Shown piece after piece: positions 7,563-15,312 of a stretch of DNA of 39,544 nucleotides; position 1 is the first letter of the stretch; each line of letters opens with the position of its first letter. Below the pieces are notes generated by a model. The model saw only the letters and a program-made list of their open reading frames with translations, ran no database searches and was not told the DNA's origin. Both the position numbers and the translations under genes were made by a program. The stretch is from Clostridia bacterium (GTDB taxonomy: Bacteria; Bacillota; Clostridia; Oscillospirales; CAG-272). The stretch covers positions 1 through 39,544 of the forward strand of contig JAFQPM010000007.1 of the NCBI GenBank assembly GCA_017411745.1. The letters run 5' to 3'.

Positions 7563-7615
7563 CCCGCTTAAGCGGGACTAACCCCCAAGCCTCCCTTGTG
7601 TAAAGGGAGGCTTGG
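7563..7615. repeat. Two palindromes, including a common clostridial intergenic palindrome
   Basis: CCCGCTTAAGCGGG at 7563-7576, then a 13-bp perfect stem CCAAGCCTCCCTT / AAGGGAGGCTTGG at 7585-7615. The second resembles the ends of the MITE found at 9853-10023 (AGCCTTCCCTTGTGAGAG), so it may be a solo relic of that family. Neither hairpin is followed by a T tract. Confidence 0.6.
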
Positions 7616-7676
7616 ACACAAGCACATTCTACGCGGATTTTTATTTGCTTTCTGCTCATCGGCATAGCCTCTTTCG

Positions 7677-7699
7677 AACCACGCGACTATCGCGTGGTT
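7677..7699 (+). terminator. Rightward terminator after the Xre/AlbA operon
   Basis: The 10-bp stem AACCACGCGA / TCGCGTGGTT is followed by TTCGTTTT on the plus strand. Confidence 0.75.
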
Positions 7700-7713
7700 T
7701 TCGTTTTACAAAA

Positions 7714-7737
7714 AAGGGCGGATAAAAATCCGCCCTT
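7714..7737 (-). terminator. Terminator of the MFS transporter gene
   Basis: The stem AAGGGCGGAT / ATCCGCCCTT is followed on the minus strand by TTTTTTG, about 26 bp after the transporter stop codon. Confidence 0.8.
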
Positions 7738-7762
7738 ACGAAACAATCAAATCGTTACGATC

Positions 7763-9007
7763 TCACCGACCCGCCTTCTTCTTCCTATCCGCCAAAACGA
7801 AGGAGATAAAGACGAATATCGCAACAAACGGGAAGATCGCTCCGATAAGCAGCCCTAACTTCATTCCAAACTGCTCGGGGGCAAGACCCAAGCGCGCCGC
7901 CAAGGACAAAAGTCCCTCGTTCTTGATCGCCGCGTCGGTGATAAGACCCACCATCTGCGGACCGACCGACGAGCCAAGGTCACCGCCCGCCGCCATGAGC
8001 GCGTATATCATAACGCCACCCTCGGGGAATCTGTCGCTCGCCACGACGAGATTGCCGGGCCAGAGCATCGAGGTGCAAAATCCCGTGAAAGCGCAAGCCA
8101 AAAGTCCAACGACCGCAACGCCCGAGAGCGCGGCGACGAGATAACAAGCGGTAGCGCCGATAGCGCCGAGAAGAAGTATCGTAGAGATATTCTTGCCGAA
8201 TTTAGCGTAAAGCGTTCGTCCGAGTCCGAGCGTCAGCGCAAAGAGCGCCACACCGAAAATATCTCCCCAGACCTTTTCAAGTCCGAGCGCCTGCTCTATG
8301 TAGCTCGACGACCACTGCGACATAATGTTCTCCGCCGCGCCGCCGAGAAAAATGGCAAGCACGCAGAGCCAGACGCGCGGATTTTTAACGAATTTCAGCG
8401 CACCCGAGGTCTTTGAGGGGGTCTGCATCTCGGGGATCTCTGCGCCCGAGAAAAAGAAGCTCGAGGCAAAAGGAATGAGAACGAAAACAAGGGGCAAGAA
8501 CTCCCAATTTTTCTCTCCGAACAGCAAAAGATATGCCGTAGCGACCAACACCACGCCAACGACGCCCCAAGCGTAGATCGAATGGAGCTTGCTCATCTCG
8601 CGGTCGGGGTCGTCCGCAGGCATCGCCGCTATGATCGGACTGACAAGTACCTCGCAAAGTCCGCACGCCGCCGAGAAAAGCAGAGTTCCGATGACGAGTC
8701 CGACGTAAGCGATCGACGGGAAAAAGAAAGGCACGAGAGCGTAGACCGCGAATCCGATGCTCGTCAGCACGGGCGCGAATTTGACCACCCTCGGTATATT
8801 GAACTTGTGCGAGAAAAACGAGAAGATCAGGTCTACCCCAAGCTGCGTTACGAAGTTTATCAGTACCAGCAGACCAAGCAGCGAGTACGAGATCCCGTAG
8901 AGCGAGTGAAAGGTCAGAAACAAAAGCGGTGACATAGCAGAAACCACCGACATAGATACGTTAAGCGCGTAACAGCCAAGCTTCACGCGAGTATAATTCT
9001 TTTCCAT
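7763..9007 (-). CDS. MFS transporter, 12 membrane helices, sugar/FHS-like
   Basis: A 414-residue major facilitator. Two blocks of about six hydrophobic helices are separated by a charged loop near residue 200 (GAEIPEMQTPSKTS). The motif RFPEGG and the GGDLGSSVGPQMVG helix are typical of the fucose/oligosaccharide-type MFS branch, but no substrate can be named. The ATG at 9007 has AGAGGTG 5 bp upstream and fits the promoter at 9042-9070. A frame start at 9133 would lie upstream of the promoter and is rejected. It is a single-gene unit. Confidence 0.85.
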   Translation of the reverse strand: MEKNYTRVKLGCYALNVSMSVVSAMSPLLFLTFHSLYGISYSLLGLLVLINFVTQLGVDLIFSFFSHKFNIPRVVKFAPVLTSIGFAVYALVPFFFPSIAYVGLVIGTLLFSAACGLCEVLVSPIIAAMPADDPDREMSKLHSIYAWGVVGVVLVATAYLLLFGEKNWEFLPLVFVLIPFASSFFFSGAEIPEMQTPSKTSGALKFVKNPRVWLCVLAIFLGGAAENIMSQWSSSYIEQALGLEKVWGDIFGVALFALTLGLGRTLYAKFGKNISTILLLGAIGATACYLVAALSGVAVVGLLACAFTGFCTSMLWPGNLVVASDRFPEGGVMIYALMAAGGDLGSSVGPQMVGLITDAAIKNEGLLSLAARLGLAPEQFGMKLGLLIGAIFPFVAIFVFISFVLADRKKKAGR

Positions 9008-9041
9008 AAAGCACCTCTGATAACGATCAGCAATTACGTCA

Positions 9042-9070
9042 ATTATACCACCCTCCCCCGCCCTTGTCAA
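9042..9070 (-). promoter_or_regulatory. Promoter of the MFS transporter
   Basis: Minus strand TTGACA, 17-bp G-rich spacer, TATAAT: a perfect consensus promoter, 35 bp upstream of the ATG. Confidence 0.85.
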
Positions 9071-9189
9071 CCGAAAAAGCAACAAATTTCGGTTGTTCTT
9101 CGAGTACTCTCTCTTGCCGCGTTTTAACGGCATGAAAAACTCTCCGTCGACCTCTTACACCCCAAAATCTTCCTGTTGCGAAAAATCTA

Positions 9190-9218
9190 TTTACAAAATC
9201 CGACAGATGTGGTACAAT
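9190..9218 (+). promoter_or_regulatory. Promoter of the LytTR gene
   Basis: TTTACA, 17-bp spacer, TACAAT, ending 42 bp before the GTG start. Confidence 0.75.
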
Positions 9219-9260
9219 AAAGTCACCAAAGCACGTGAGGACACGGGAAAGGAGGACGGC

Positions 9261-9707
9261 GTGAGGATACGAACCGAATTATCCGACACCGACGAGATAG
9301 TTATTCGGTGCCGCGAGAAAAACGACAGGGTCAAAAAGCTTGAGATCGCGATCGAGGAAGCCCTTTTGAGAGAAGACACCTTAACTCTGTCCTCAGGCGG
9401 CGCGGACTACTTTATTCCCAAGGGCGAGATCCTGTATTTTGAAAGCTCGAACGGCTCGGTCTACGCCCATACCGCAAGCGGCGTCTACGTGGCGCACTAT
9501 AAGCTCTGCGAGCTCGAGAGTCTTATGGCGCCGACCTTTACGAGAATATCAAAATCGGCTATCGCAAACGTGATGATGATAAGCTCGGTCAAGCGTGAGT
9601 TGGTCGGCAACGGAGAGCTGACCTTTTACGGCTCGGACAAGACCGTCTGGTTTTCACGCGCGTATTTCAAGCTTTTGCAATATAAGCTTGACGAAATGAG
9701 AAACTGA
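9261..9707 (+). CDS. Stand-alone LytTR-domain transcriptional regulator
   Basis: 148 residues from a GTG start that has AAAGGAGG 5 bp upstream. The promoter at 9190-9218 excludes the longer frame beginning at 9093. The C-terminal ~100 residues form a LytTR DNA-binding domain (IPKGEILYFESSNGSVYAHT, then FTRISKSAIANVMMI and ELTFYGSDKTVWFSRAYF). The first ~45 residues hold no receiver domain. LytTR proteins of this size often sit next to a membrane protein that controls them, and the LiaF-like membrane protein at 10182 is a candidate. The 470-bp repeat region between them makes co-transcription uncertain. Confidence 0.87.
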   Translation: MRIRTELSDTDEIVIRCREKNDRVKKLEIAIEEALLREDTLTLSSGGADYFIPKGEILYFESSNGSVYAHTASGVYVAHYKLCELESLMAPTFTRISKSAIANVMMISSVKRELVGNGELTFYGSDKTVWFSRAYFKLLQYKLDEMRN

Positions 9708-9741
9708 TACGACAACGTAACAAAACTTGGAAAAATCGCTT

Positions 9742-10134
9742 CACTACTCGCCTTGTGGCGTAACACGTTATGGCGAGGCAGAGGGATTCACTACTCGCCT
9801 GTGGCGTAACGAAACGTAGGCGGTTCGCTTCACTACTCGCCTGTGGCGTAACAGCCTTCTCCTGCGGGAGAAGGGGGGACCGCTTGCGGTGGATGAGGAG
9901 TCTGTATTTAAGTGTCGTAATCGTTGCTCACGCGTGGTTAACGGTAGACACGGTGGCGTATTCTACTCATCCGTCGGCTTCGCCGACCGCAGCTTGTCTG
10001 CAATTCTCTCACAAGGGAAGGCTAACGTTCGCCTGTGGCGTAACGAAACGTAGGCGGTTCGCTTCACTACTCGCCTTGTGGCGTAACACGTTATGGCGAG
10101 GCAGAGGGCTCCACTACTCGCCTTGTGGCGTAAC
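9742..10134. repeat. Array of CTCGCCTTGTGGCGTAAC repeats, split by a MITE
   Basis: Six full or partial copies of a unit containing CTCGCCTTGTGGCGTAAC (at 9742, 9789, 9831, 10027, 10065 and 10112). The linkers are also duplicated: a 42-bp stretch at 9801-9842 recurs identically at 10035-10076, and 9753-9785 recurs at 10075-10108. Each unit contains the short palindrome CGCC-TTGT-GGCG. The array occupies the LytTR to LiaF-like gap and is interrupted by the element at 9853-10023. I see no gene in it. Confidence 0.85.
9853..10023. mobile_element. MITE-like element with ~20-bp inverted ends and TAAC duplication
   Basis: A 171-bp non-coding element. The left end AGCCTTCTCCTGCGGGAGAA and the complement of the right end, AGCCTTCCCTTGTGAGAGAA, match at about 16 of 20 positions. 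Internal GTGGATGAGGAG and CTACTCATCCGTC are also inverted. TAAC flanks both sides (9849-9852 and 10023-10026). It has no transposase, so it would need one in trans. Confidence 0.7.
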
Positions 10135-10181
10135 CATCGAATATAATTTATGCCGCCAAGGGCGGCGGAACGGAGATTAAA

Positions 10182-10874
10182 ATGAAAACAGGAAAGCTTT
10201 TTTGGGGACTCGGATTTCTTTTGGCCGCAACCCTGATAATACTCGACGTGGTCGGCGTTATGCCCACCCTGCTCAGCGCCGTGGGCGAGGTCTCGGTCTT
10301 CGCTCTGATACTCGGACTGCTTCTGCTCTCGTACGCTATCGCAAGATTGTTCAGGGGCAAGATCTCGGCGATCTTCTTCCCTCTTGCGTTCATATTTATG
10401 CTTTTCGAGAAAAATATCGCATTCCTTTGCGGTCTTGAGAGCGAGAATATAGTCAATAATTGGCTCGTGCTGTTGATCGCACTGCTCCTGCATATCGGAT
10501 TTGCGATCCTGATCCCGTCGAAAAGAATTCGCAGGAAGCACGTAAAATGCTCGGTCAAAAGCAACAATACCTTCAATAGCTCGACGGTCTACGTAGACTG
10601 CGCGAGCTTTACGCCGAACGTCGTTGAAAACAAGCTCGGCGAGTGCACGGTCCATTTTCAGAATATCGAGCAGTATAAGGGCGAGCAGACCTTGAATGTT
10701 TCGAATGAGCTCGGCGCGATGACGGTCAACGTCCCATCGGCGTGGACGCTGATCATCGACGTGGATAACAGTCTGGGTTCTTTCGATGCGCCCCCCGCCC
10801 ACGACGGCGGCGGTCCTACCCTTTATATCAAGGGCTACAACAGACTCGGCGACTTGGAGATAAACTTTGTTTAA
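10182..10874 (+). CDS. LiaF-like membrane protein
   Basis: 230 residues. The first ~115 hold four hydrophobic helices (LFWGLGFLLAATLIILDVVG, then VFALILGLLLLSYAIARL, SAIFFPLAFIFMLFE and WLVLLIALLLHIGFAILIP) ending in the basic cluster SKRIRRKH. The last ~110 residues form a beta-rich tail with the repeated pattern NKLGECTVHF, NELGAMTVNV and NRLGDLEINF, as in the LiaF C-terminal/DUF2154 fold. LiaF-type proteins hold envelope-stress signalling in check in Firmicutes. The pairing with the LytTR regulator is an inference. GGAG lies 7 bp before the ATG. Confidence 0.75.
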   Translation: MKTGKLFWGLGFLLAATLIILDVVGVMPTLLSAVGEVSVFALILGLLLLSYAIARLFRGKISAIFFPLAFIFMLFEKNIAFLCGLESENIVNNWLVLLIALLLHIGFAILIPSKRIRRKHVKCSVKSNNTFNSSTVYVDCASFTPNVVENKLGECTVHFQNIEQYKGEQTLNVSNELGAMTVNVPSAWTLIIDVDNSLGSFDAPPAHDGGGPTLYIKGYNRLGDLEINFV

Positions 10875-10882
10875 GGTAAAAT

Positions 10883-10908
10883 CGGCACGAAGCTATTGCT
10901 TCGTGCCG
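10883..10908 (+). terminator. Hairpin after the LiaF-like gene
   Basis: The 11-bp stem CGGCACGAAGC / GCTTCGTGCCG begins 9 bp after the stop. The downstream tract ACTCTTTATA is only weakly T-rich. Confidence 0.6.
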
Positions 10909-10917
10909 ACTCTTTAT

Positions 10918-11066
10918 AGCGACCGCCATCACAACCGGTGCGACGTTCTGCCAAGCTTGCTTGGCGGAACTCGGGCAGCAGACGCGAAGCGGATGCGTAT
11001 GATTCAGGACCCTTGCACAAATCCGCAAGCGGATTTGGCGTAGTGGACCGAGCGACCGCCATCACA
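10918..11066. repeat. Palindrome-rich insert flanked by a 16-bp direct repeat
   Basis: AGCGACCGCCATCACA occurs at 10918-10933 and again at 11051-11066. Between them lie two hairpins (GTTCTGCCAAGC / GCTTGGCGGAAC near 10945-10970 and AAATCCGC / GCGGATTT near 11020-11037). It has no coding capacity. It may be a small palindromic mobile unit or two units of a repeat family. Confidence 0.6.
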
Positions 11067-11070
11067 CAGC

Positions 11071-11106
11071 AAAAAAGCACATAGGCATAAAGCCTATGTG
11101 CTTTTT
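11071..11106 (-). terminator. Terminator of the tRNA-Tyr/tRNA-Thr unit
   Basis: A 16-bp stem AAAAAAGCACATAGGC / GCCTATGTGCTTTTTT directly after the tRNA-Tyr CCA end. It has T on both sides and could work in both directions. Confidence 0.85.
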
Positions 11107-11191
11107 TGGTGGGGGATGGTGGATTCGGACCACCGAAGTCAGTGACAACAGATTTACAGTCTGCCCCCTTTGGCCGCTCGGGAAATCCCCC
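11107..11191 (-). tRNA. tRNA-Tyr (anticodon GTA)
   Basis: An 85-nt class II tRNA with encoded CCA. The acceptor pairs GGGGGAT with ATCCCCC and has A as discriminator. The anticodon loop is CTGTAAA (anticodon GTA). A long variable arm and the T loop GGTCCGAATCC are visible. It is the second tRNA of the unit. Confidence 0.96.
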
Positions 11192-11194
11192 ATA

Positions 11195-11269
11195 TGGAGC
11201 TGGTGAACGGAGTCGAACCATCAACCTGCTGATTACAAATCAGCTGCTCTGCCATTGAGCCACACCAGC
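11195..11269 (-). tRNA. tRNA-Thr (anticodon TGT)
   Basis: A 75-nt tRNA with encoded CCA. The acceptor pairs GCTGGTG with CACCAGC. The anticodon stem-loop is CTGATTTGTAATCAG with anticodon TGT. The T loop GGTTCGACTCC is present. It is separated by 3 bp from tRNA-Tyr and driven by the promoter at 11304-11332. Confidence 0.96.
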
Positions 11270-11303
11270 GAGTTTTTAGTCGAACCGTACCGCCGACCTT
11301 GAT

Positions 11304-11332
11304 ATTATATCACAGACTAAACGCTTTGTCAA
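11304..11332 (-). promoter_or_regulatory. Promoter of tRNA-Thr/tRNA-Tyr
   Basis: Minus strand TTGACA, 17-bp spacer, TATAAT (perfect consensus), 35 bp before tRNA-Thr. Confidence 0.87.
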
Positions 11333-11465
11333 CACTTTTTTTGAAAAAATTTTTACTTTTTTTATTATTGTGTTTTTTACACAAAAAATCACGCTGAAGA
11401 ACGCTCTGCATAGCATAAATGGCAAATATCAGCTTATCACTTTTTCGCCCCTCGTATAACGCTTA

Positions 11466-11494
11466 TTGACAATCAAGCAGATCTGTGCTACAAT
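11466..11494 (+). promoter_or_regulatory. Promoter of the alpha/beta hydrolase gene
   Basis: TTGACA, 17-bp spacer, TACAAT, ending 34 bp upstream of the TTG start codon. Confidence 0.8.
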
Positions 11495-11527
11495 AAAAGC
11501 ACACCCAAAGCAAAGGACGGTGATATC

Positions 11528-12280
11528 TTGAAGCACGAGGAATACAAGCGAATATGCGAACGATCCGACTCCGCGATCCTGTTCATTCACGGAATAGTCG
11601 GCACTCCCAATCACTTTCTGAAGCTGCTCCCCATGGTTCCCGACTCTATCTCGGTCTACAATATGCTTTTGGACGGTCACGGCAAAACTGCCAAGGATTT
11701 TTCGCGCACGTCGATGAAGAAGTGGGTCGCGCAGGTCGAAGCCGCCGTCAACGAATTGGCAAAAACCCACCGCAAAATATACGTAGTCGGACATTCTATG
11801 GGAACTCTGCTTGCAATCGAGCAGGCGATCAAAAACGAAAGCATCGCCGCACTGTTTCTGATGAACGTGCCCCTGAAAATAAGATTAACAGCCAAGTGGT
11901 TTACGACCACTATGAAGATACATTTCGACCGCATCAAGCCCGACGATCACGACACCCTCGCAGCAAAAAGCTGCTACGGCATCGAAAACGATCGCAATAT
12001 TTTCCATTATTTCGGTTGGATACCGAGAATATTCGAGCTGTTTTCAAAGATCCGCCAGATACAAAAGAGCCTGTGCGATCTGAAAACCCCGTGCATAGCT
12101 TATCAGGCTCATAACGACGAGCTGGTGGCAAAGAGCTCGATCAAGCTGTTGAAGCAAAATCCGCATATATCGGTCGGCGAGCTTACAGGCTCGGGACATT
12201 ATTATCACGACGAGGCCGATTTCAAAAAGCTCTCGGAGAGCTTTCTCTCGTTTGTCGACGGTATTCTCAAGGATCAATAA
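11528..12280 (+). CDS. Alpha/beta hydrolase (carboxylesterase / lipase-like)
   Basis: 250 residues of the serine hydrolase fold. The oxyanion segment FIHGIVGTPNHF is near residue 19-30. The nucleophile elbow is VVGHSMGTLLA with Ser near residue 95. An acid (YQAHNDELV) and a histidine (GSGHYYHDEADF) complete a triad. This matches small carboxylesterases and monoacylglycerol lipases, and the substrate is unknown. The start is TTG, with AAGGACGGTGA upstream. No signal peptide is present, so the enzyme is cytoplasmic. It is transcribed alone and ends at a terminator shared with hisIE. Confidence 0.85.
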   Translation: MKHEEYKRICERSDSAILFIHGIVGTPNHFLKLLPMVPDSISVYNMLLDGHGKTAKDFSRTSMKKWVAQVEAAVNELAKTHRKIYVVGHSMGTLLAIEQAIKNESIAALFLMNVPLKIRLTAKWFTTTMKIHFDRIKPDDHDTLAAKSCYGIENDRNIFHYFGWIPRIFELFSKIRQIQKSLCDLKTPCIAYQAHNDELVAKSSIKLLKQNPHISVGELTGSGHYYHDEADFKKLSESFLSFVDGILKDQ

Positions 12281-12390
12281 TTTGAAAAGGAGTATGCTTT
12301 CTATATCCTCGGCCTTTATCACAACGAGAGTGGCGGACTCCGAAATTCATAGAAATTTGCGATCAGTTGCCTTGATTTCAGCTCGCCGCC

Positions 12391-12430
12391 AAAAAAAGAC
12401 AGAGAACGTGTTAAGTTCTCTGTCTTTTTT
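12391..12430. terminator. Bidirectional terminator between hydrolase and hisIE
   Basis: A stem AAAGACAGAGAAC / GTTCTCTGTCTTT with A and T tracts on both sides. It is placed between two convergent genes. Confidence 0.88.
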
Positions 12431-13082
12431 ATTTCGTCATTTTCTCCTGCTTGACCTTGTGATCAATAACGTGCCTTGAAGCAAGCTCGCTCATAATATC
12501 CTCGATCGAGATGCCCATCTCGACCATCAAGACGAGCACGTGATACACAAGATCCGAGATCTCATAGACCGTCTCTGCCTTGTCGTCCGCCTTGCCCGCG
12601 ATAATGACCTCGGTACACTCCTCGCCCACTTTTTTGAGGATCTTGTCAATTCCCTTTTCGAACAAGTAGGTCGTATACGAGCCCTCCTTTTTCTCGACCT
12701 TTCTGCCCTCGATAAGCTTCATAAGTGCCTCAAGCGAGAACTGCGACTCGGCGAGCTCGCCCTCAAACACCTTGTCGTTAAAGCAAGAAAAGCTTCCCGT
12801 GTGGCAGGCGGGACCGTCGGGCTCAACGATCACCTCAAGCGCGTCCTTGTCGCAATCGGCGGTGATCGAAACGATGTGCTGATAGTTTCCACTCGTCTCG
12901 CCCTTGAGCCAAAGCTCCTGCCTTGAGCGACTGTAAAAGCAGGTCAAGCCCTTCTCAATCGAAATTTCAAGGCTCTCGCGGCTCATATAAGCAAGCGTAA
13001 GCAGCTTTTTCGTCTTGTTATCTATAACGACTGCGGGAATAAGTCCCTTTTCGTCAAATTTCAACTCATTAATATCTAACAT
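12429..13082 (-). CDS. hisIE: HisIE: phosphoribosyl-AMP cyclohydrolase / phosphoribosyl-ATP pyrophosphatase
   Basis: A 217-residue two-domain enzyme for histidine steps 2 and 3. The N-terminal cyclohydrolase domain (to about residue 110) has LAYMSRESLE, FYSRSRQELWLKGETSGN and the metal-binding DCDKDA and CHTGSFSCF segments. The C-terminal pyrophosphatase domain has SYTTYLFEKGIDKILKKVGE and the acidic EECTEVIIAGKA helix. It is the last gene of the his operon, 24 bp after hisF, and is followed by a bidirectional terminator. Confidence 0.96.
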   Translation of the reverse strand: MLDINELKFDEKGLIPAVVIDNKTKKLLTLAYMSRESLEISIEKGLTCFYSRSRQELWLKGETSGNYQHIVSITADCDKDALEVIVEPDGPACHTGSFSCFNDKVFEGELAESQFSLEALMKLIEGRKVEKKEGSYTTYLFEKGIDKILKKVGEECTEVIIAGKADDKAETVYEISDLVYHVLVLMVEMGISIEDIMSELASRHVIDHKVKQEKMTK

Positions 13083-13106
13083 TTATCTGTCCTCCTATGA
13101 TCTGAC

Positions 13107-13865
13107 TTATAATCTCACCGAAATTCCGTTGTCTGCAAGCTCGCGCTTAAGCGAGGGAATCGTGACCTCGCCAAAATGGAAGATCGACGCGGCAAGTCCT
13201 GCCGAAACCGATGGTATGGTCTTAAACAGCTCGACGAAATCCTCAGCCGAGCCCGCGCCGCCCGACGCAACCACAGGCACGTTGACCGCCGCACAGACCG
13301 CGCTGAGCATCTCGAGATCAAAACCTGCCTTTACACCGTCGGTGTCGATCGAATTAAGAACGACCTCGCCCGCACCGCGCTCGACACACTCCTTTATCCA
13401 CGAGATCGCCTCCTTGCCGGTGTTTTCTCTGCCGCCCTTGGCATAAACGCGAAAGACCCCGTCAACTCGCTTGACGTCAGCGGATATTACCACGCACTGA
13501 TCTCCATAGCGCTTCGCCGCCTCGTCTATAAGAGAGGGATTTTTTATCGCGCCCGAATTGACGCTGACCTTGTCCGCGCCGCACTTGAGCACGCGGTCAA
13601 AATCCTCGAGCGTGTTGATGCCGCCGCCAACCGTCAGCGGAATAAATATCGTGCTCGCAACGTCGCGCAGAATGTCGGTAAAAAGCGCCCTGCCCTCACT
13701 CGACGCGGTAATATCGTAAAATACCAGCTCGTCAGCGCCGCACTCACTGTAATATTTTGCAAGAGCGACGGGCGAATTGACGTCGGCAAGCCCTCTGAAA
13801 TTAACGCCCTTGACCACTCTGCCGTCGCGCACGTCAAGGCACGGAATTATTCTTTTCGTAATCAT
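13107..13865 (-). CDS. hisF: HisF: cyclase subunit of imidazole glycerol phosphate synthase
   Basis: A 252-residue TIM barrel. The N-terminus RIIPCLDVRDGRVVKGVNF carries the catalytic Asp. GGGINTLEDFDRVLKCGADK and the late VVASGGAGSAEDF are phosphate-binding loops. The enzyme uses ammonia from HisH to convert PRFAR to IGP and AICAR. GGAGG lies 7 bp before the ATG. It lies between hisA (15 bp) and hisIE. Confidence 0.97.
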   Translation of the reverse strand: MITKRIIPCLDVRDGRVVKGVNFRGLADVNSPVALAKYYSECGADELVFYDITASSEGRALFTDILRDVASTIFIPLTVGGGINTLEDFDRVLKCGADKVSVNSGAIKNPSLIDEAAKRYGDQCVVISADVKRVDGVFRVYAKGGRENTGKEAISWIKECVERGAGEVVLNSIDTDGVKAGFDLEMLSAVCAAVNVPVVASGGAGSAEDFVELFKTIPSVSAGLAASIFHFGEVTIPSLKRELADNGISVRL

Positions 13866-13880
13866 CTGAAACCTCCGAAA

Positions 13881-14597
13881 TCATTGCGCCGCAAGCGAAA
13901 TTGCCGCGGGCAGATCGATATCGCCCGTGTAATATGCCTTTCCGATTATCGCTCCGTACAGGCTGAGATCGGCGAGCGCCCTCACGTCCTCCATCGACGA
14001 AACGCCGCCCGATGCGACTATATTCATATCAAAATTCTCCGAAAGCGCCTTATAGAGCGCGTGATTTGCGCCCTTCATCGCACCGTCCTTGGAAATATCG
14101 GTGCAAATGACCGTACTGACTCCAATTTTTTGCAGTCTTTCACAAAAATCAAACGCCTCAAGCTGACTTTTCTCGATCCAGCCCTTGATCGCCACCATAC
14201 CGTCCTTGATATCGACTCCAACGGCGATCCTATCGCCAAATTTCTCGACCGCCGTGTGCAAAAACGACTCGTCGGTAACCGCCGCCGTGCCGAGAATGAC
14301 TCGGTCAACACCCGCTTCAAAATACCTCTCGACTGTATCCATACTGCGAATACCGCCGCCGATCTCGGTACAAAGTCGCGTATTTTGGGCGATCGCGCCG
14401 ACCACGTCGATATTCGGCGTCGTACCGAGCTTCGCGCCCTCAAGATCGACCAAATGCACCCATTTAGCGCCCTTGGCTTCAAAATCGCGCGCAACCGATA
14501 GCGGCTGATCGCTGTAGACCGTCATTTTTTCATAATCGCCCTTGTATAGACGGACTGCCTTGCCGCCGTAAAGATCGATCGCAGGAAAAATCAACAT
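13881..14597 (-). CDS. hisA: HisA: ProFAR isomerase
   Basis: A 238-residue TIM barrel of the HisA/HisF family. It starts MLIFPAIDLYGGKAVRLYKG (catalytic Asp in AIDL) and contains WVHLVDLEGAK, EIGGGIRSMD, the second catalytic Asp in VICTDISKDGAMKG and ASGGVSSMED. It isomerises ProFAR to PRFAR. AAAAGGTGA precedes the ATG. About 100 bp separates it from hisH, the longest gap in this half of the operon, and holds short tandem repeats. Confidence 0.96.
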   Translation of the reverse strand: MLIFPAIDLYGGKAVRLYKGDYEKMTVYSDQPLSVARDFEAKGAKWVHLVDLEGAKLGTTPNIDVVGAIAQNTRLCTEIGGGIRSMDTVERYFEAGVDRVILGTAAVTDESFLHTAVEKFGDRIAVGVDIKDGMVAIKGWIEKSQLEAFDFCERLQKIGVSTVICTDISKDGAMKGANHALYKALSENFDMNIVASGGVSSMEDVRALADLSLYGAIIGKAYYTGDIDLPAAISLAAQ

Positions 14598-14610
14598 AAA
14601 TTCACCTTTT

Positions 14611-14700
14611 CCCGTGGTAAGACCACGAAATCACTTTTTAAACCAACGCTTGCACAAAGCCTTTGCGTTAAAACGCTTTGCGTCAAAAAGCCCTGCGTTA
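14611..14700. repeat. Hairpin and short tandem repeats in the hisH-hisA gap
   Basis: A hairpin CGTGGT-AAG-ACCACG is followed by three degenerate ~16-bp units of the form GCNTTGCGTTAAAA (about 14659-14700). The third unit supplies the hisH stop codon. No T tract follows on the minus strand, so read-through into hisA is expected. Confidence 0.45.
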
Positions 14701-15312
14701 AAGCTCACAAAATGCCTTCAATATCGCAAGCCCCACCTTGCCACTCTTTTCGGGGTGGAACTGACAACCGCAAACTCTGCCACTCGCCACCGCTGCCGTC
14801 AGATGCGCGCCGTACTCTGTGTCGGCAATAACGCTTTCGTCGCAGTTAGCACCGTAATAAGAATGCACGAAATAGACGCAGTCGCCCTCGTTTATATACT
14901 TGAATATAGGGTGTTTGTTTTCCTTGAACCGTAAGGCATTCCAGCCGATCTGCGGTATCGGCAGCTCTCTCGGAATGACCTCTGAGATCGCCCTGACCTC
15001 GCCTTTTATCAGTCCAAGTCCCTCGTGCTCGCCGTACTCCAAGCTTTTCTCGAAAAGCAGCTGCATACCAAGGCAGATTCCCATGACCGCCTTGCCCTTT
15101 TTCGCCTCGTCGATCAGCACCTTATCAAGTCCGGTTGCGCGAAGCTTCGCCGCCGCGTCGCCAAACGCGCCGACACCGGGGAGAATAAGCCTGTCGGCTT
15201 TTCTAAGCATCTCGGCGTCTGAGGTAACGACCGCCTCGACTCCGATCGCCGCAAACGAGCTCCTCAGCGAAAACAGATTTCCGACTCCGTAATCAATGAT
15301 CGCGACCATCAA
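14698..15312 (-). CDS. hisH: HisH: glutamine amidotransferase subunit of IGP synthase
   Basis: A 204-residue class I glutamine amidotransferase. IIDYGVGNLFSL opens the protein. GICLGMQLLFEKS carries the catalytic Cys. FVHSYY and CQFHPEKSG carry the His-Glu pair. It makes ammonia for HisF. Its start overlaps the hisB stop by 4 bp (ATGA), so the two are translationally coupled. Confidence 0.97.
   Translation of the reverse strand: MMVAIIDYGVGNLFSLRSSFAAIGVEAVVTSDAEMLRKADRLILPGVGAFGDAAAKLRATGLDKVLIDEAKKGKAVMGICLGMQLLFEKSLEYGEHEGLGLIKGEVRAISEVIPRELPIPQIGWNALRFKENKHPIFKYINEGDCVYFVHSYYGANCDESVIADTEYGAHLTAAVASGRVCGCQFHPEKSGKVGLAILKAFCEL

Noticed and set aside
9742..10134. CRISPR-like array of short repeats
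   Set aside because: The units are unevenly spaced, the spacers are themselves duplicated, and no cas genes are present. It is a dispersed/tandem repeat array.
12286..12354. Short open stretch after the alpha/beta hydrolase (FEKEYAFYILGLYHNESGG) and an ATG at 12294 with AAAAGGAGT in front
   Set aside because: The first has no start codon, and the second runs through the terminator into the antisense of hisIE. It may be a gene remnant, but nothing supports a product.
13176..14501. A 441-residue plus-strand open frame opposite hisF-hisA
   Set aside because: It lies opposite two unmistakable his genes and has a composition of reversed codons, with no recognisable protein.
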